Assembly (NCBI RefSeq): GCF_003051055.1
Contig: NZ_QAON01000001.1
Span: 537,703-601,702 of the forward strand
DNA length: 64,000 bases
Direction of reading: 5' to 3'
Source: Agitococcus lubricus
Lineage (GTDB): Bacteria; Pseudomonadota; Gammaproteobacteria; Pseudomonadales; Moraxellaceae
The first letter of the stretch is position 1; each line of letters starts with the position of its first letter. A model generated the notes under the pieces. That model was not told the origin of the DNA and ran no database searches. It saw only the letters and a program-made list of their open reading frames with translations. The translations under genes and the position numbers were made by a program. Below, piece after piece: positions 57,101 through 64,000 of this stretch.

Positions 57101-60100
57101 CACGAACAATAACTTAGTGGCTACAGGGAATGAATTAAACAACATCCTCACTGGTAATGGTGGTAATAATACCCTAGATGGTGGTGTGGGTGCAGATACC
57201 TTAAATGGTGGTGAAGGGAGTGATACCTATATTGTAGATAATGTCGGCGATGTTGTCTTTGAGCCATTTACCATGAGTAGGGTTAATACCAGTAGTATAG
57301 GTATACAAGCTAATGGCTCTAGCATGAATGCCGTATTTTTGCCAAATATCAATAAAATTGCCTTTGAAAGTTGGGGTACTAATTTAGTTGCTAATGACAC
57401 CAATAATAGACCCGATATTTTTATTAAAGACTTAACGACAGGCGTGCTGAGTCGGGTGAGTACTAACAGCAGTAATCAACAAGCGAATGATCTAAGTTTT
57501 AATGCAACCTTTTCGGCTGATGCCAACAAAATGGCTTTTGATAGCCAAGCCACTAATTTAATTGGCACTGATACCAATGGCTTTATTGATGTCTTCGTTA
57601 AAAATTTAACAACAGGTGCAGTGACCAGAGCCAGTACCAATAGCAGTGGCGTGCAAGGAAATGGGCATAGTTTATATTCAGTGATTTCCGCCGATGGTAA
57701 CAAAGTCGCATTTTACAGTGATGCCAGCAATTTGGTTGACAATGATACGAATGGCGTACGTGATATTTTTGTTAAAGATTTACTGAGTCATCAATTAACA
57801 CGTGTGAGTACGAGTAGCACAGCGACGGAAGCAAATGCGGCAAGTCATTCGGTCATGTTTTTTGCCAATGGTGATAAAGTTGCTTTTTACAGTGCGGCCA
57901 GTAATTTAGTTGCTGACGATGGTAATGGTGGTGCCGATATTTTTATCAAAGACCTAAACACAGGTGCGTTGACTCGCGTCAGCACCAGCAGTACAGGCCA
58001 AGAAGCTAATGGCGAAAGTACGAATTATCGTATCTCTCATGATGGGTCTTTGTTAGTATTTCAGAGTAACTCTACCAATCTAGTCGATGGGATAACTACG
58101 ACCTACACACAAATTTTTGCCAAAAATCTGATTACGGGTGCGGTAAGTTTGGTGAGTGCCAATGTGAATGGTACACAAAGTGAGTATGGTAGTATAAATC
58201 CTATATTGTCTGCCGATGGTACTAAGGTTCTATTTGAGAGTGCATCACGTAACCTAGTGACTGGCTATGCTAGCAATGGTACTAATATTTTTATGAAAAA
58301 CTTAGTCACAGGTGAAGTGACTCATATTAGTACGACTAATTTGGATGCTTATGCGGGTAATAGCAGCACCAGAGCAAATTTTGCGACTGATGGAAGTAAA
58401 GTTGTTTTTGAGAGTGAGGCAACTAATATAGTCGCAGGTGATAGTAATAATAGTATAAAAGATATTTTTGTACGTGACCTGACGGTGGGTGCAGGGGCAA
58501 TTGATACCGTACAAGCCAGTATTTCTTATACGCTAGTCCGAGCAATAGAAAACTTGGTATTAACAGGCACAAGTGATATTACTGGTACGGGTAATCAACA
58601 AAATAACGTGATTACAGGTAATAGTGGCAACAATACCTTAAATGGTGCAGGTGGTATAGACACCTTAGTGGGTGGTGCAGGTAATGACACTTATGTGGTG
58701 GATAGTACCACAGATACCATTACTGAATTAGAAAACCAAGGCACAGATACGGTTGAAGCGAATATTAGCTTTTCTTTAGCCACAATTAACCCTGTTGAAA
58801 ATCTAAGTTTAACAGGCAGTGCTAATATAAACGCCACAGGTAATAGTCTAAACAACGTCATTACAGGCAATAGTGGCAATAATATATTAGACGGTGGTGA
58901 TGGAGTTGATACCTTAATCGGTGGTACAGGCAACGATACTTATGTGGTGGATAGTACCACAGATACCATTACTGAATTAGAAAACCAAGGCTCAGATACA
59001 GTTCAGAGTAATGTTAGTTTTTCTTTAGCCACACTTAACCATGTCGAAAACTTGAGTTTAACAGGCAGTGCTAATATCAACGCCACAGGTAATGACCTGA
59101 ATAACGTGATTACGGGCAATAGCGGTGATAATGTTTTAGACGGTGGTGATGGAGTTGATACCTTAGTGGGTGGTACAGGCAACGATACCTATGTCGTGGA
59201 TAGTCTAACCGATACGCTCACTGAATTAGAAAATCAAGGCACAGATATAGTGCAGAGCAGTATTAGTTTTTCTTTGGCCACACTTAACCATGTCGAAAAT
59301 TTAACTTTAACAGGTACGGCTAATATTACGGCAACTGGTAATAACCTAGATAATGTCATCACTGGTAATAGTAGTGATAATACTTTAGTGGGTGGATTGG
59401 GTGATGATACCTATGTCGTGGATAGCCTGACCGACACCATCACCGAATTAGAAAACGAAGGCACAGATACCGTTGCCGCGAGTATTAGCTTTTCTTTAGC
59501 AGCTATCAATCATGTCGAAAATCTAAGTTTAACAGGCAGTGCTAACCTTAACGCCACAGGTAATAGTCTAAACAACGTCATTACAGGTAATAGTGGGGAT
59601 AATGTTTTAGGTGGTGGTGACGGTGTCGATAGCTTAGTGGGTGGTATAGGTAACGATACTTATGTGGTTGATAGTACAACGGATACCATCACTGAATTAG
59701 AAAATCAAGGCACAGACACGATTGCCGCGAGCATTAACTTTTCTTTAGCCTCTGTAAATCATGTTGAAAACTTAAGTTTAACAGGCAGTAGCAATATCAA
59801 TGCGATAGGTAATAGCCTAAACAATATCATCACAGGTAATAGTGGTAATAATATTTTAGACGGAGGTGACGGTGTCGATAGCTTAGTGGGTGGTATAGGT
59901 AACGATACTTATGTGGTTGATAGTACAACGGATACCATCACTGAATTAGAGAATCAAGGCACAGATACGATTGCCGCGAGCATTAACTTTTCTTTAGCCT
60001 CTGTAAATCATGTTGAAAACTTAAGTTTAACAGGCAGTAGCAATATCAATGCGACAGGTAATAGCCTAAACAATATCATCACAGGTAATAGTGGTAATAA

Positions 60101-63100
60101 TATTTTAGACGGAGGTGATGGGGCTGATACCCTAGTAGGAGGGTTAGGAGACGATACTCTCACAGGTGGTGCAGGACAAGACACCGCAAGTTATAGTGGC
60201 GATTGGTTGCAGTACACAGTGAGTGGTAACGTTGATAACGCCATTATCACAGGATTAGACGGCACAGATACTTTGTCGGGTATCGAGTGGCTAAGTTTTA
60301 ATGGTACTGTGGTTGCGCTTGTTGACGCAATTAACGTAGCACCTGTGGCCGTGAATGATAATAATAACAGTGATGCGTTGGTTGAAGCAGGTGGATTAAG
60401 CACAGGTGATGCTACGGCAACAGGCAATGTGTTAAGCAACGACACCGATGCCAACTTAGGTTTAGGCTTAAATGAAAGTTTAATAATAAGCAATATTGTT
60501 GGTGGCACAGTCGGTAGTAGTATTGCAGGGACTTATGGCAGTTTAGTGTTAAATGCCAATGGTAGTTATGTTTATACACTTAATAATAATGACGTTGACA
60601 CTCAAGCATTGGTAAGTGGTCAAACAGTCACCGAAGTGTTTAGTTATACCGTCACCGATGCCCGTGGACTATCAGCAAATGCCAGTTTAACTCTCAGCAT
60701 TAGTGGCAGTGATGATTTTATTGCAGGGACAGCCAACAGTGAACAACTGATAGGAACAAGTGCTAACGATATTATTTATGGTTTTGCAGGCAACGATACC
60801 TTAGAGGGCGGTTTGGGTGCGGATACATTATATGGTGGTTCGGGCAGTGACACCTATATCATTGATAATATCGGTGATGCAATTATGGGGGAGCAATCCC
60901 TATTTACCATGGTCAGTACCTCAACGGCGGGTGTGCAAAGTAACGGTACTAGTGTAAGTCCCGTATTTTCACCTGATGGCACAAAAGTCGTTTTTGCTAG
61001 CGGTGCTTCTAATTTAGTCGCCAATGATACCAATGGCAATTATGATATTTTTATTAAAGACTTAAGCACAGGTGTCACTACACGTATCAATACAGGCAGT
61101 AACGGCGAGCAACTAACGGGCTTTCATTTTAGTAACTATAGTTTAAGTCGCGTCTTTTCACCTGATAGTACAAAAATCGTCTTTCAAAGTAATGCCAGTA
61201 ATTTGGTGACAGGCGATAGCAATAATAGCACGGATATTTTTGTCAAAGATTTGAATACAGGTGCGGTGAGCCGAGTAAGTACAGGCAGTAACGGTGAGCA
61301 ATTAAACGGACAGAGTGATACGGCAAGTTTTTCATCTGATGGCACAAAAATCGTTTTTGGCAGTTATGCCAGTAATTTGGTTGTTGGAGATAGCAATAAC
61401 ACGTCTGATATTTTTGTCAAAAATTTAAATACAGGTGCGGTGAGCCGTGTCAGTACCAATAGCAATGGCGAGCAAGCCAATAATATGAGTTATAGGGCTG
61501 TATTTTCGGCCGATGGCACAAAAGTCGTTTTTGAAAGCAGTGCCACAAATTTAGTGGCAGGCGATACCAATAATCTAACCGATCTTTTTGTCAAAAACTT
61601 ACTAACAGGGGAAGTAACCCGTGTCAATACCGACAGTAGTGGCACACAAATTACGGCCAATAATGACTCTTATCAAGCCGTATTTTCGCCTGATGGCACA
61701 AAAATCGCGTTTCAAAGTACGGCTAGTAATTTAGTGACAGATGACACCAATAACGCCTCTGATATTTTTATTAAGGATTTAATCACTGGTGCAATTAGTC
61801 GTGTGAGTACGGATAGCAGTGGTCAATTCGCGTCTAGAAAAAGTTTCAAAGCGCAATTCTCGCCTGATGGCAGCAAAATCGCTTTTGTTAGCCAAGGTAT
61901 TTATTTCAATGCGAGTGATATTTTTGTTAAAGATTTAAGCACTAATATCGTGACCAGAATGACGGATAATGCAGATGCTCAGGTTGCGAATAATAGTAGC
62001 TATTATGTCATGTTTTCAGCGGACGGCTCACAAGTTGCTATTGAAAGCAGTGCGACAAATTTAGTGGCAGGTGACACTAATAATTTGTCTGATATTTTTG
62101 TTAAAGATGTGAGTGTCGATACGGTTCAAGCAAGCATCTCTTATAGTTTGACCAATAATATCGAAAATTTGCTACTCACAGGCAGTAATCATATTAATGG
62201 TACAGGCAATGGCCTTGCTAATTTGCTCACAGGCAATAGTGGTAACAACAGTTTAACAGGTGGTGCAGGCAAAGATACTTTAGTGGGTGGTGAGGGTATA
62301 GATACTTTAATTGGTGGCACAGGCAATGACACATATATTGTTGATAATACGACTGACGCCATTACCGAATTTAGCAATGAAGGAGAAGACACCGTAGAGT
62401 CGAGTGTCACATTCTCTATAGCAACCATGTCGAATGTTGAACACATCACCTTAACAGGCAATGCCAATATCAACGCCACAGGTAATTTTTCTAGTAATAC
62501 CCTCAAAGGCAATACAGGTAATAATAGCTTAGAGGGAGGTTATGGGTTTGATAGTTTAGATGGTGGTGAGGGTATAGATACCTTAATTGGCGGAGCTGAT
62601 AGCGACACTTATTATGTAGATAGCACCACTGACACCATTATTGAATTGGCAAATGGTGGTACAGACTTTATTGAGTCGAGTGTTAGCTTTTCTTTAGCGG
62701 AGATTAATCATGTTGAAAATCTCCGTTTAACAGGCAATGCGAATTTGACTGCCGCAGGCAACGCTTTAAATAATTACATTGCAGGGAATAGTGGTAATAC
62801 AACATTTAACGGTGGATTAGGTAATGACACACTCAGTGGTGGAGGAAGCCAAGATACGGCTATTTATGCAGGCAATTGGTCACAATACACTGTCACAGGT
62901 AATGCCTTTAATGCCACAGTGACAGGCATAGAAGGGACAGATAGTCTAAGCAATATAGAGTTTTTAAGTTTTAACGGCGTGATTGTCTCGTTATTAGATG
63001 CCATTAATGATGCACCTGTTGGTATAAACGATACGAATAGCAGCGATGGATTGCTTGAAGCAGGTGGTACTAATACAGGTGATAATAGTAGCGCGGGTAA

Positions 63101-64000
63101 TGTATTAACTAACGACACTGATGCTGATTTAGCCTTAGGACTTGGCGAAGCATTAACGGTGAGTGCCATTACGGGTGGTGTACTAGGCAGTAGCATTTTA
63201 GGCATTTATGGCAGTTTAGTCTTAAATGCTGATGGTAGCTACGTTTATACCTTAGACAACAACGATGCCGATACCGATGCTTTAGAAACAGGTCAAACAG
63301 TGACCGAAGTATTTACTTATACCGTGAGAGATATACGCGGAGTCAGTAGCACAGCTACACTAACATTCAATATTCAAGGTAGTACTGATAGTGTGTTGCT
63401 AGTCGGCACATCTGGCGATGACAATTTAGTGAGTGGTTCAGGTAATGATACCTTAAGAGGCTTAGCAGGTAACGATACCTTAAACGGTGGCTCAGGAGTA
63501 GACGTATTAGAGGGCGGCTTAGGGAATGATGTTTACACGGTAGATAATATCGCTGACCAAGTGCTTGAACAAATCAGCCAAGGAACAGATACCATCCAAG
63601 CCAGTGTCAACTATACCCTCATGGGCTATGTTGAAAACTTAGCCTTATTAGGGACTAACTCAATCAATGGCACAGGCAACAGCCTAAATAATGTACTGAC
63701 AGGTAATAGTGGCAATAACATACTAAACGGCGCTAAAGGTAGCGATACCTTGTTGGGGGGTTTAGGCAACGACACTTATATGGTGGATAGTATTGGCGAT
63801 GTGGTGACAGAGCTGGCAGAGCAAGGCATAGACACGGTACAAGCGACAATTAGCTATACCTTAGTAGGGCAGGTTGAGAATTTAGAATTATTGGGTGTGG
63901 CCAACCTCAAAGGGACAGGCAACGACCTGAATAATCAGTTATTAGGTAATGCAGGGAATAACGTACTGACGGCGGGATTAGGTGCGGATACCTTAAATGG
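54141..64000 (+). CDS. Giant RTX-type secreted protein with PD40 propellers and VCBS domains (3' end outside window)
   Basis: One uninterrupted frame from ATG 54141 (SD GGAGAC) to the window edge, at least 3286 codons; I followed it line by line and met no stop. Approximate layout in residues: N-terminal domain 1-210 with a nidogen-like look (YSIAVFWDDL, LRFQVELALNSGQEG); RTX 213-240; propeller 1 at 249-652; RTX; a YSGTWSQY domain; VCBS 1 at 772-899; RTX; propeller 2 at 1042-1450; a long RTX array 1454-2014; a YSGDWLQY domain; VCBS 2 at 2066-2192; RTX; propeller 3 at 2252-2657; RTX; a YAGNWSQY domain; VCBS 3 at 2956-3079; RTX to the edge. Type I secretion and calcium-dependent folding are expected; adhesin or surface-layer role is inferred. 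No secretion genes are in view. Confidence 0.9.
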   Translation, partial: MAIINGTAGNDNLAGDAQPNQVILVEGSANVSTWLVSDDDAAVTIDLGSNTLKLGDQSFTGTQLHINSNGTVNLGTTPFSGYNNTAVTDASLPNYSIAVFWDDLVTNYSADDKVLTKFIDDNNDGISERLIIQWHAYPYSNRTTMLRFQVELALNSGQEGVRVNFLDIAGAGAGNGATVGIKTPTYTEQWSYNTAIAQSFFSRGVFQSVPSSDTLDGGAGADTLAGGEGTDTYIVDNVGDVVVERAFLFNASTSSTNVQANALSDNPFLSADGSKVAFQSTATNLVANDTNTYQDIFIKDLSTGILSRVNTSSSGVQANNTSTLSDLSADGTKVVFLSSATNLVAGDTNGYADIFLKDVTTGAVTRVSTSSSGVQTNGHNYSAVVSADGNKVAFLSAATNLVAGDTNNLFDIFVKDLSTGAITRVTTDSSGTQANAHGSNYMVFSADGSKIAFESDATNLVAGDTNGYLDIFVKDLITGVTTRVSTTSSGLQGNSHSRFKPVFSPDGTKIAFVSDAANFSIGGVGGRHIYLKDLVTGTLTQVSTDSNNAQINFSINENPVFLENGTKIAFTSNATDLVAGDTNGKIDVFIKDLITGAVTRESVNASGTQADANSISLSSNGTKLVFSSDASNLVASDTNTFRDIFVKTLSGDVDTVQSSVSYSLSNHVENLTLTGSANINGTGNSLNNVLIGNSGNNMLTGGAGNDTLTGGLGNDTLEGGTGQDTAVYSGTWSQYIVTGSTVTGIHGTDSLSSIEFLSFNGLTVSLANAINKAPVAVNDNNNSDPLSEAGHNVAGDNTAIGNVLTNDTDADIALGFDEMLVVSAITGGTVGSAVTGTYGSIVLNANGSYVYTLNNDDLDTQALVTGQTVTEVFSYTMRDLQGVSKTATLTLSISGSDDSGTLVGTAGHDNLSALSGDDVLIGLAGNDTLNGGLGIDTLMGGLDNDIYSVDSITDSIVEAENEGTDTVQSSVSFSLDGISHVENLTLTTNNNLVATGNELNNILTGNGGNNTLDGGVGADTLNGGEGSDTYIVDNVGDVVFEPFTMSRVNTSSIGIQANGSSMNAVFLPNINKIAFESWGTNLVANDTNNRPDIFIKDLTTGVLSRVSTNSSNQQANDLSFNATFSADANKMAFDSQATNLIGTDTNGFIDVFVKNLTTGAVTRASTNSSGVQGNGHSLYSVISADGNKVAFYSDASNLVDNDTNGVRDIFVKDLLSHQLTRVSTSSTATEANAASHSVMFFANGDKVAFYSAASNLVADDGNGGADIFIKDLNTGALTRVSTSSTGQEANGESTNYRISHDGSLLVFQSNSTNLVDGITTTYTQIFAKNLITGAVSLVSANVNGTQSEYGSINPILSADGTKVLFESASRNLVTGYASNGTNIFMKNLVTGEVTHISTTNLDAYAGNSSTRANFATDGSKVVFESEATNIVAGDSNNSIKDIFVRDLTVGAGAIDTVQASISYTLVRAIENLVLTGTSDITGTGNQQNNVITGNSGNNTLNGAGGIDTLVGGAGNDTYVVDSTTDTITELENQGTDTVEANISFSLATINPVENLSLTGSANINATGNSLNNVITGNSGNNILDGGDGVDTLIGGTGNDTYVVDSTTDTITELENQGSDTVQSNVSFSLATLNHVENLSLTGSANINATGNDLNNVITGNSGDNVLDGGDGVDTLVGGTGNDTYVVDSLTDTLTELENQGTDIVQSSISFSLATLNHVENLTLTGTANITATGNNLDNVITGNSSDNTLVGGLGDDTYVVDSLTDTITELENEGTDTVAASISFSLAAINHVENLSLTGSANLNATGNSLNNVITGNSGDNVLGGGDGVDSLVGGIGNDTYVVDSTTDTITELENQGTDTIAASINFSLASVNHVENLSLTGSSNINAIGNSLNNIITGNSGNNILDGGDGVDSLVGGIGNDTYVVDSTTDTITELENQGTDTIAASINFSLASVNHVENLSLTGSSNINATGNSLNNIITGNSGNNILDGGDGADTLVGGLGDDTLTGGAGQDTASYSGDWLQYTVSGNVDNAIITGLDGTDTLSGIEWLSFNGTVVALVDAINVAPVAVNDNNNSDALVEAGGLSTGDATATGNVLSNDTDANLGLGLNESLIISNIVGGTVGSSIAGTYGSLVLNANGSYVYTLNNNDVDTQALVSGQTVTEVFSYTVTDARGLSANASLTLSISGSDDFIAGTANSEQLIGTSANDIIYGFAGNDTLEGGLGADTLYGGSGSDTYIIDNIGDAIMGEQSLFTMVSTSTAGVQSNGTSVSPVFSPDGTKVVFASGASNLVANDTNGNYDIFIKDLSTGVTTRINTGSNGEQLTGFHFSNYSLSRVFSPDSTKIVFQSNASNLVTGDSNNSTDIFVKDLNTGAVSRVSTGSNGEQLNGQSDTASFSSDGTKIVFGSYASNLVVGDSNNTSDIFVKNLNTGAVSRVSTNSNGEQANNMSYRAVFSADGTKVVFESSATNLVAGDTNNLTDLFVKNLLTGEVTRVNTDSSGTQITANNDSYQAVFSPDGTKIAFQSTASNLVTDDTNNASDIFIKDLITGAISRVSTDSSGQFASRKSFKAQFSPDGSKIAFVSQGIYFNASDIFVKDLSTNIVTRMTDNADAQVANNSSYYVMFSADGSQVAIESSATNLVAGDTNNLSDIFVKDVSVDTVQASISYSLTNNIENLLLTGSNHINGTGNGLANLLTGNSGNNSLTGGAGKDTLVGGEGIDTLIGGTGNDTYIVDNTTDAITEFSNEGEDTVESSVTFSIATMSNVEHITLTGNANINATGNFSSNTLKGNTGNNSLEGGYGFDSLDGGEGIDTLIGGADSDTYYVDSTTDTIIELANGGTDFIESSVSFSLAEINHVENLRLTGNANLTAAGNALNNYIAGNSGNTTFNGGLGNDTLSGGGSQDTAIYAGNWSQYTVTGNAFNATVTGIEGTDSLSNIEFLSFNGVIVSLLDAINDAPVGINDTNSSDGLLEAGGTNTGDNSSAGNVLTNDTDADLALGLGEALTVSAITGGVLGSSILGIYGSLVLNADGSYVYTLDNNDADTDALETGQTVTEVFTYTVRDIRGVSSTATLTFNIQGSTDSVLLVGTSGDDNLVSGSGNDTLRGLAGNDTLNGGSGVDVLEGGLGNDVYTVDNIADQVLEQISQGTDTIQASVNYTLMGYVENLALLGTNSINGTGNSLNNVLTGNSGNNILNGAKGSDTLLGGLGNDTYMVDSIGDVVTELAEQGIDTVQATISYTLVGQVENLELLGVANLKGTGNDLNNQLLGNAGNNVLTAGLGADTLN
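54885..56095 (+). repeat. Seven-bladed PD40-like propeller 1 (coding repeat)
   Basis: Seven copies of a unit of about 57 codons with the core SADGxKVAFxS.ATNLV.GDTN then DIF.KDLxTG and TRVST.S.G.QAN. Each is a typical TolB/PD40 blade. The block interrupts an RTX-linked module between VDNVGDVVVE and DVDTVQSSVSYSL. Confidence 0.8.
57265..58490 (+). repeat. Seven-bladed PD40-like propeller 2 (coding repeat)
   Basis: Seven blades of the same unit as propeller 1, more diverged in blades 4-6. It sits between VDNVGDVVFE and IDTVQASISYTL, the same junctions as propeller 1. Confidence 0.78.
58660..60125 (+). repeat. Tandem 249-bp RTX modules
   Basis: An in-frame array with period 249 bp (83 codons): the anchor at 58689 recurs at 58938, 59187, 59409, 59658 and 59907. 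One step is 222 bp, short by exactly one nonapeptide. Each unit has a VENLSLTGS strand region, a GNSGNN/LDGGDGVD calcium-binding nonapeptide stretch and NDTYVVDSxTDTITELENQG. The units at 59628 and 59877 are almost identical at the DNA level. Confidence 0.88.
60895..62110 (+). repeat. Seven-bladed PD40-like propeller 3 (coding repeat)
   Basis: Seven blades; blade 6 is shortened (SQGIYFNASDIF replaces the ATNLV.GDTN part). It lies between IDNIGDAIMGE and SVDTVQASISYSL, again the same junctions. Confidence 0.78.

Noticed and set aside
58660..60125. Regular repeats that could suggest a CRISPR array
   Set aside because: The period is 249 or 222 bp, in frame, and encodes calcium-binding nonapeptides; there are no short direct repeats with unrelated spacers.
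55760..63205. Several minus-strand ORFs of 60-114 codons rich in Val, Leu, Pro and Ser
   Set aside because: They are antisense shadows of the repetitive RTX/VCBS/propeller coding sequence, which is open on the plus strand throughout, and they show no start signals.

Overview
The window reads as a moderately AT-rich chromosome segment of a gammaproteobacterium. The best fit is the Pseudomonadales, near Moraxellaceae. This rests on metX-metW with rdgB and hemW close by, prlC followed by yheV, a choline-kinase-like ThrB, ompR-envZ next to hslO, baeSR, and a zur-znuCB block divergent from znuA. The taxon is inferred from gene content only. No rRNA, tRNA or CRISPR array was seen.

Layout. 1-3.1 kb: the end of a DEAD-box helicase, a Uma2-family protein, and a two-gene unit whose larger gene is frameshifted in a G10 tract. 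3.2-5.3 kb: homoserine kinase and a membrane diguanylate cyclase, tail to tail. 5.5-8.6 kb: the zinc uptake locus (znuA <- -> zur-znuC-znuB). 8.6-10.5 kb: a YebC-family protein and an EamA transporter, with what looks like a complete ribosome-mediated attenuator between them. 10.8-14.5 kb: a Spy/CpxP-like protein, a Tat-type intradiol dioxygenase lipoprotein and BaeRS. 14.8-20.1 kb: an unassigned 584-residue protein, an AraC regulator, YheV and oligopeptidase A. 20.4-23.8 kb: an Anbu (ancestral proteasome-like peptidase) operon with an ATP-grasp and an alpha-E protein, preceded by a sigma54-type promoter and an NtrC-like site. 23.9-26.3 kb: DyP peroxidase and a MerR regulator, divergent from an SDR epimerase. 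26.5-31.3 kb: Tex, then glutathione-dependent formaldehyde detoxification (frmA-fghA). 31.3-33.0 kb: a small accessory patch with a lipoprotein, a MITE-like repeat and a StbDE/RelBE-type toxin-antitoxin pair. 33-43.7 kb: ChrA, OmpR-EnvZ, Hsp33, an OmpA-like porin, TypA, a small unknown protein and NhaD. 43.8-53.2 kb: an exported Lys-tailed protein, HemW, an EVE-domain protein, a YdgA-like protein, RdgB, a metallophosphoesterase, an Mrr-type nuclease, MetW-MetX and an SDR.

From 54141 to the window end a single open frame of at least 3286 codons encodes the front part of a giant RTX-type secreted protein. It repeats a super-module of RTX nonapeptides, a seven-bladed PD40 beta-propeller and a VCBS domain three times. 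Each propeller interrupts the same point of an RTX-linked module.

At least three dispersed non-coding repeat families with inverted ends (MITE-like or palindromic) sit between genes. The most unusual items are the nested-propeller RTX giant, the attenuator ahead of the EamA gene, the sigma54/NtrC signature upstream of the Anbu operon, and the poly-G frameshifted gene.
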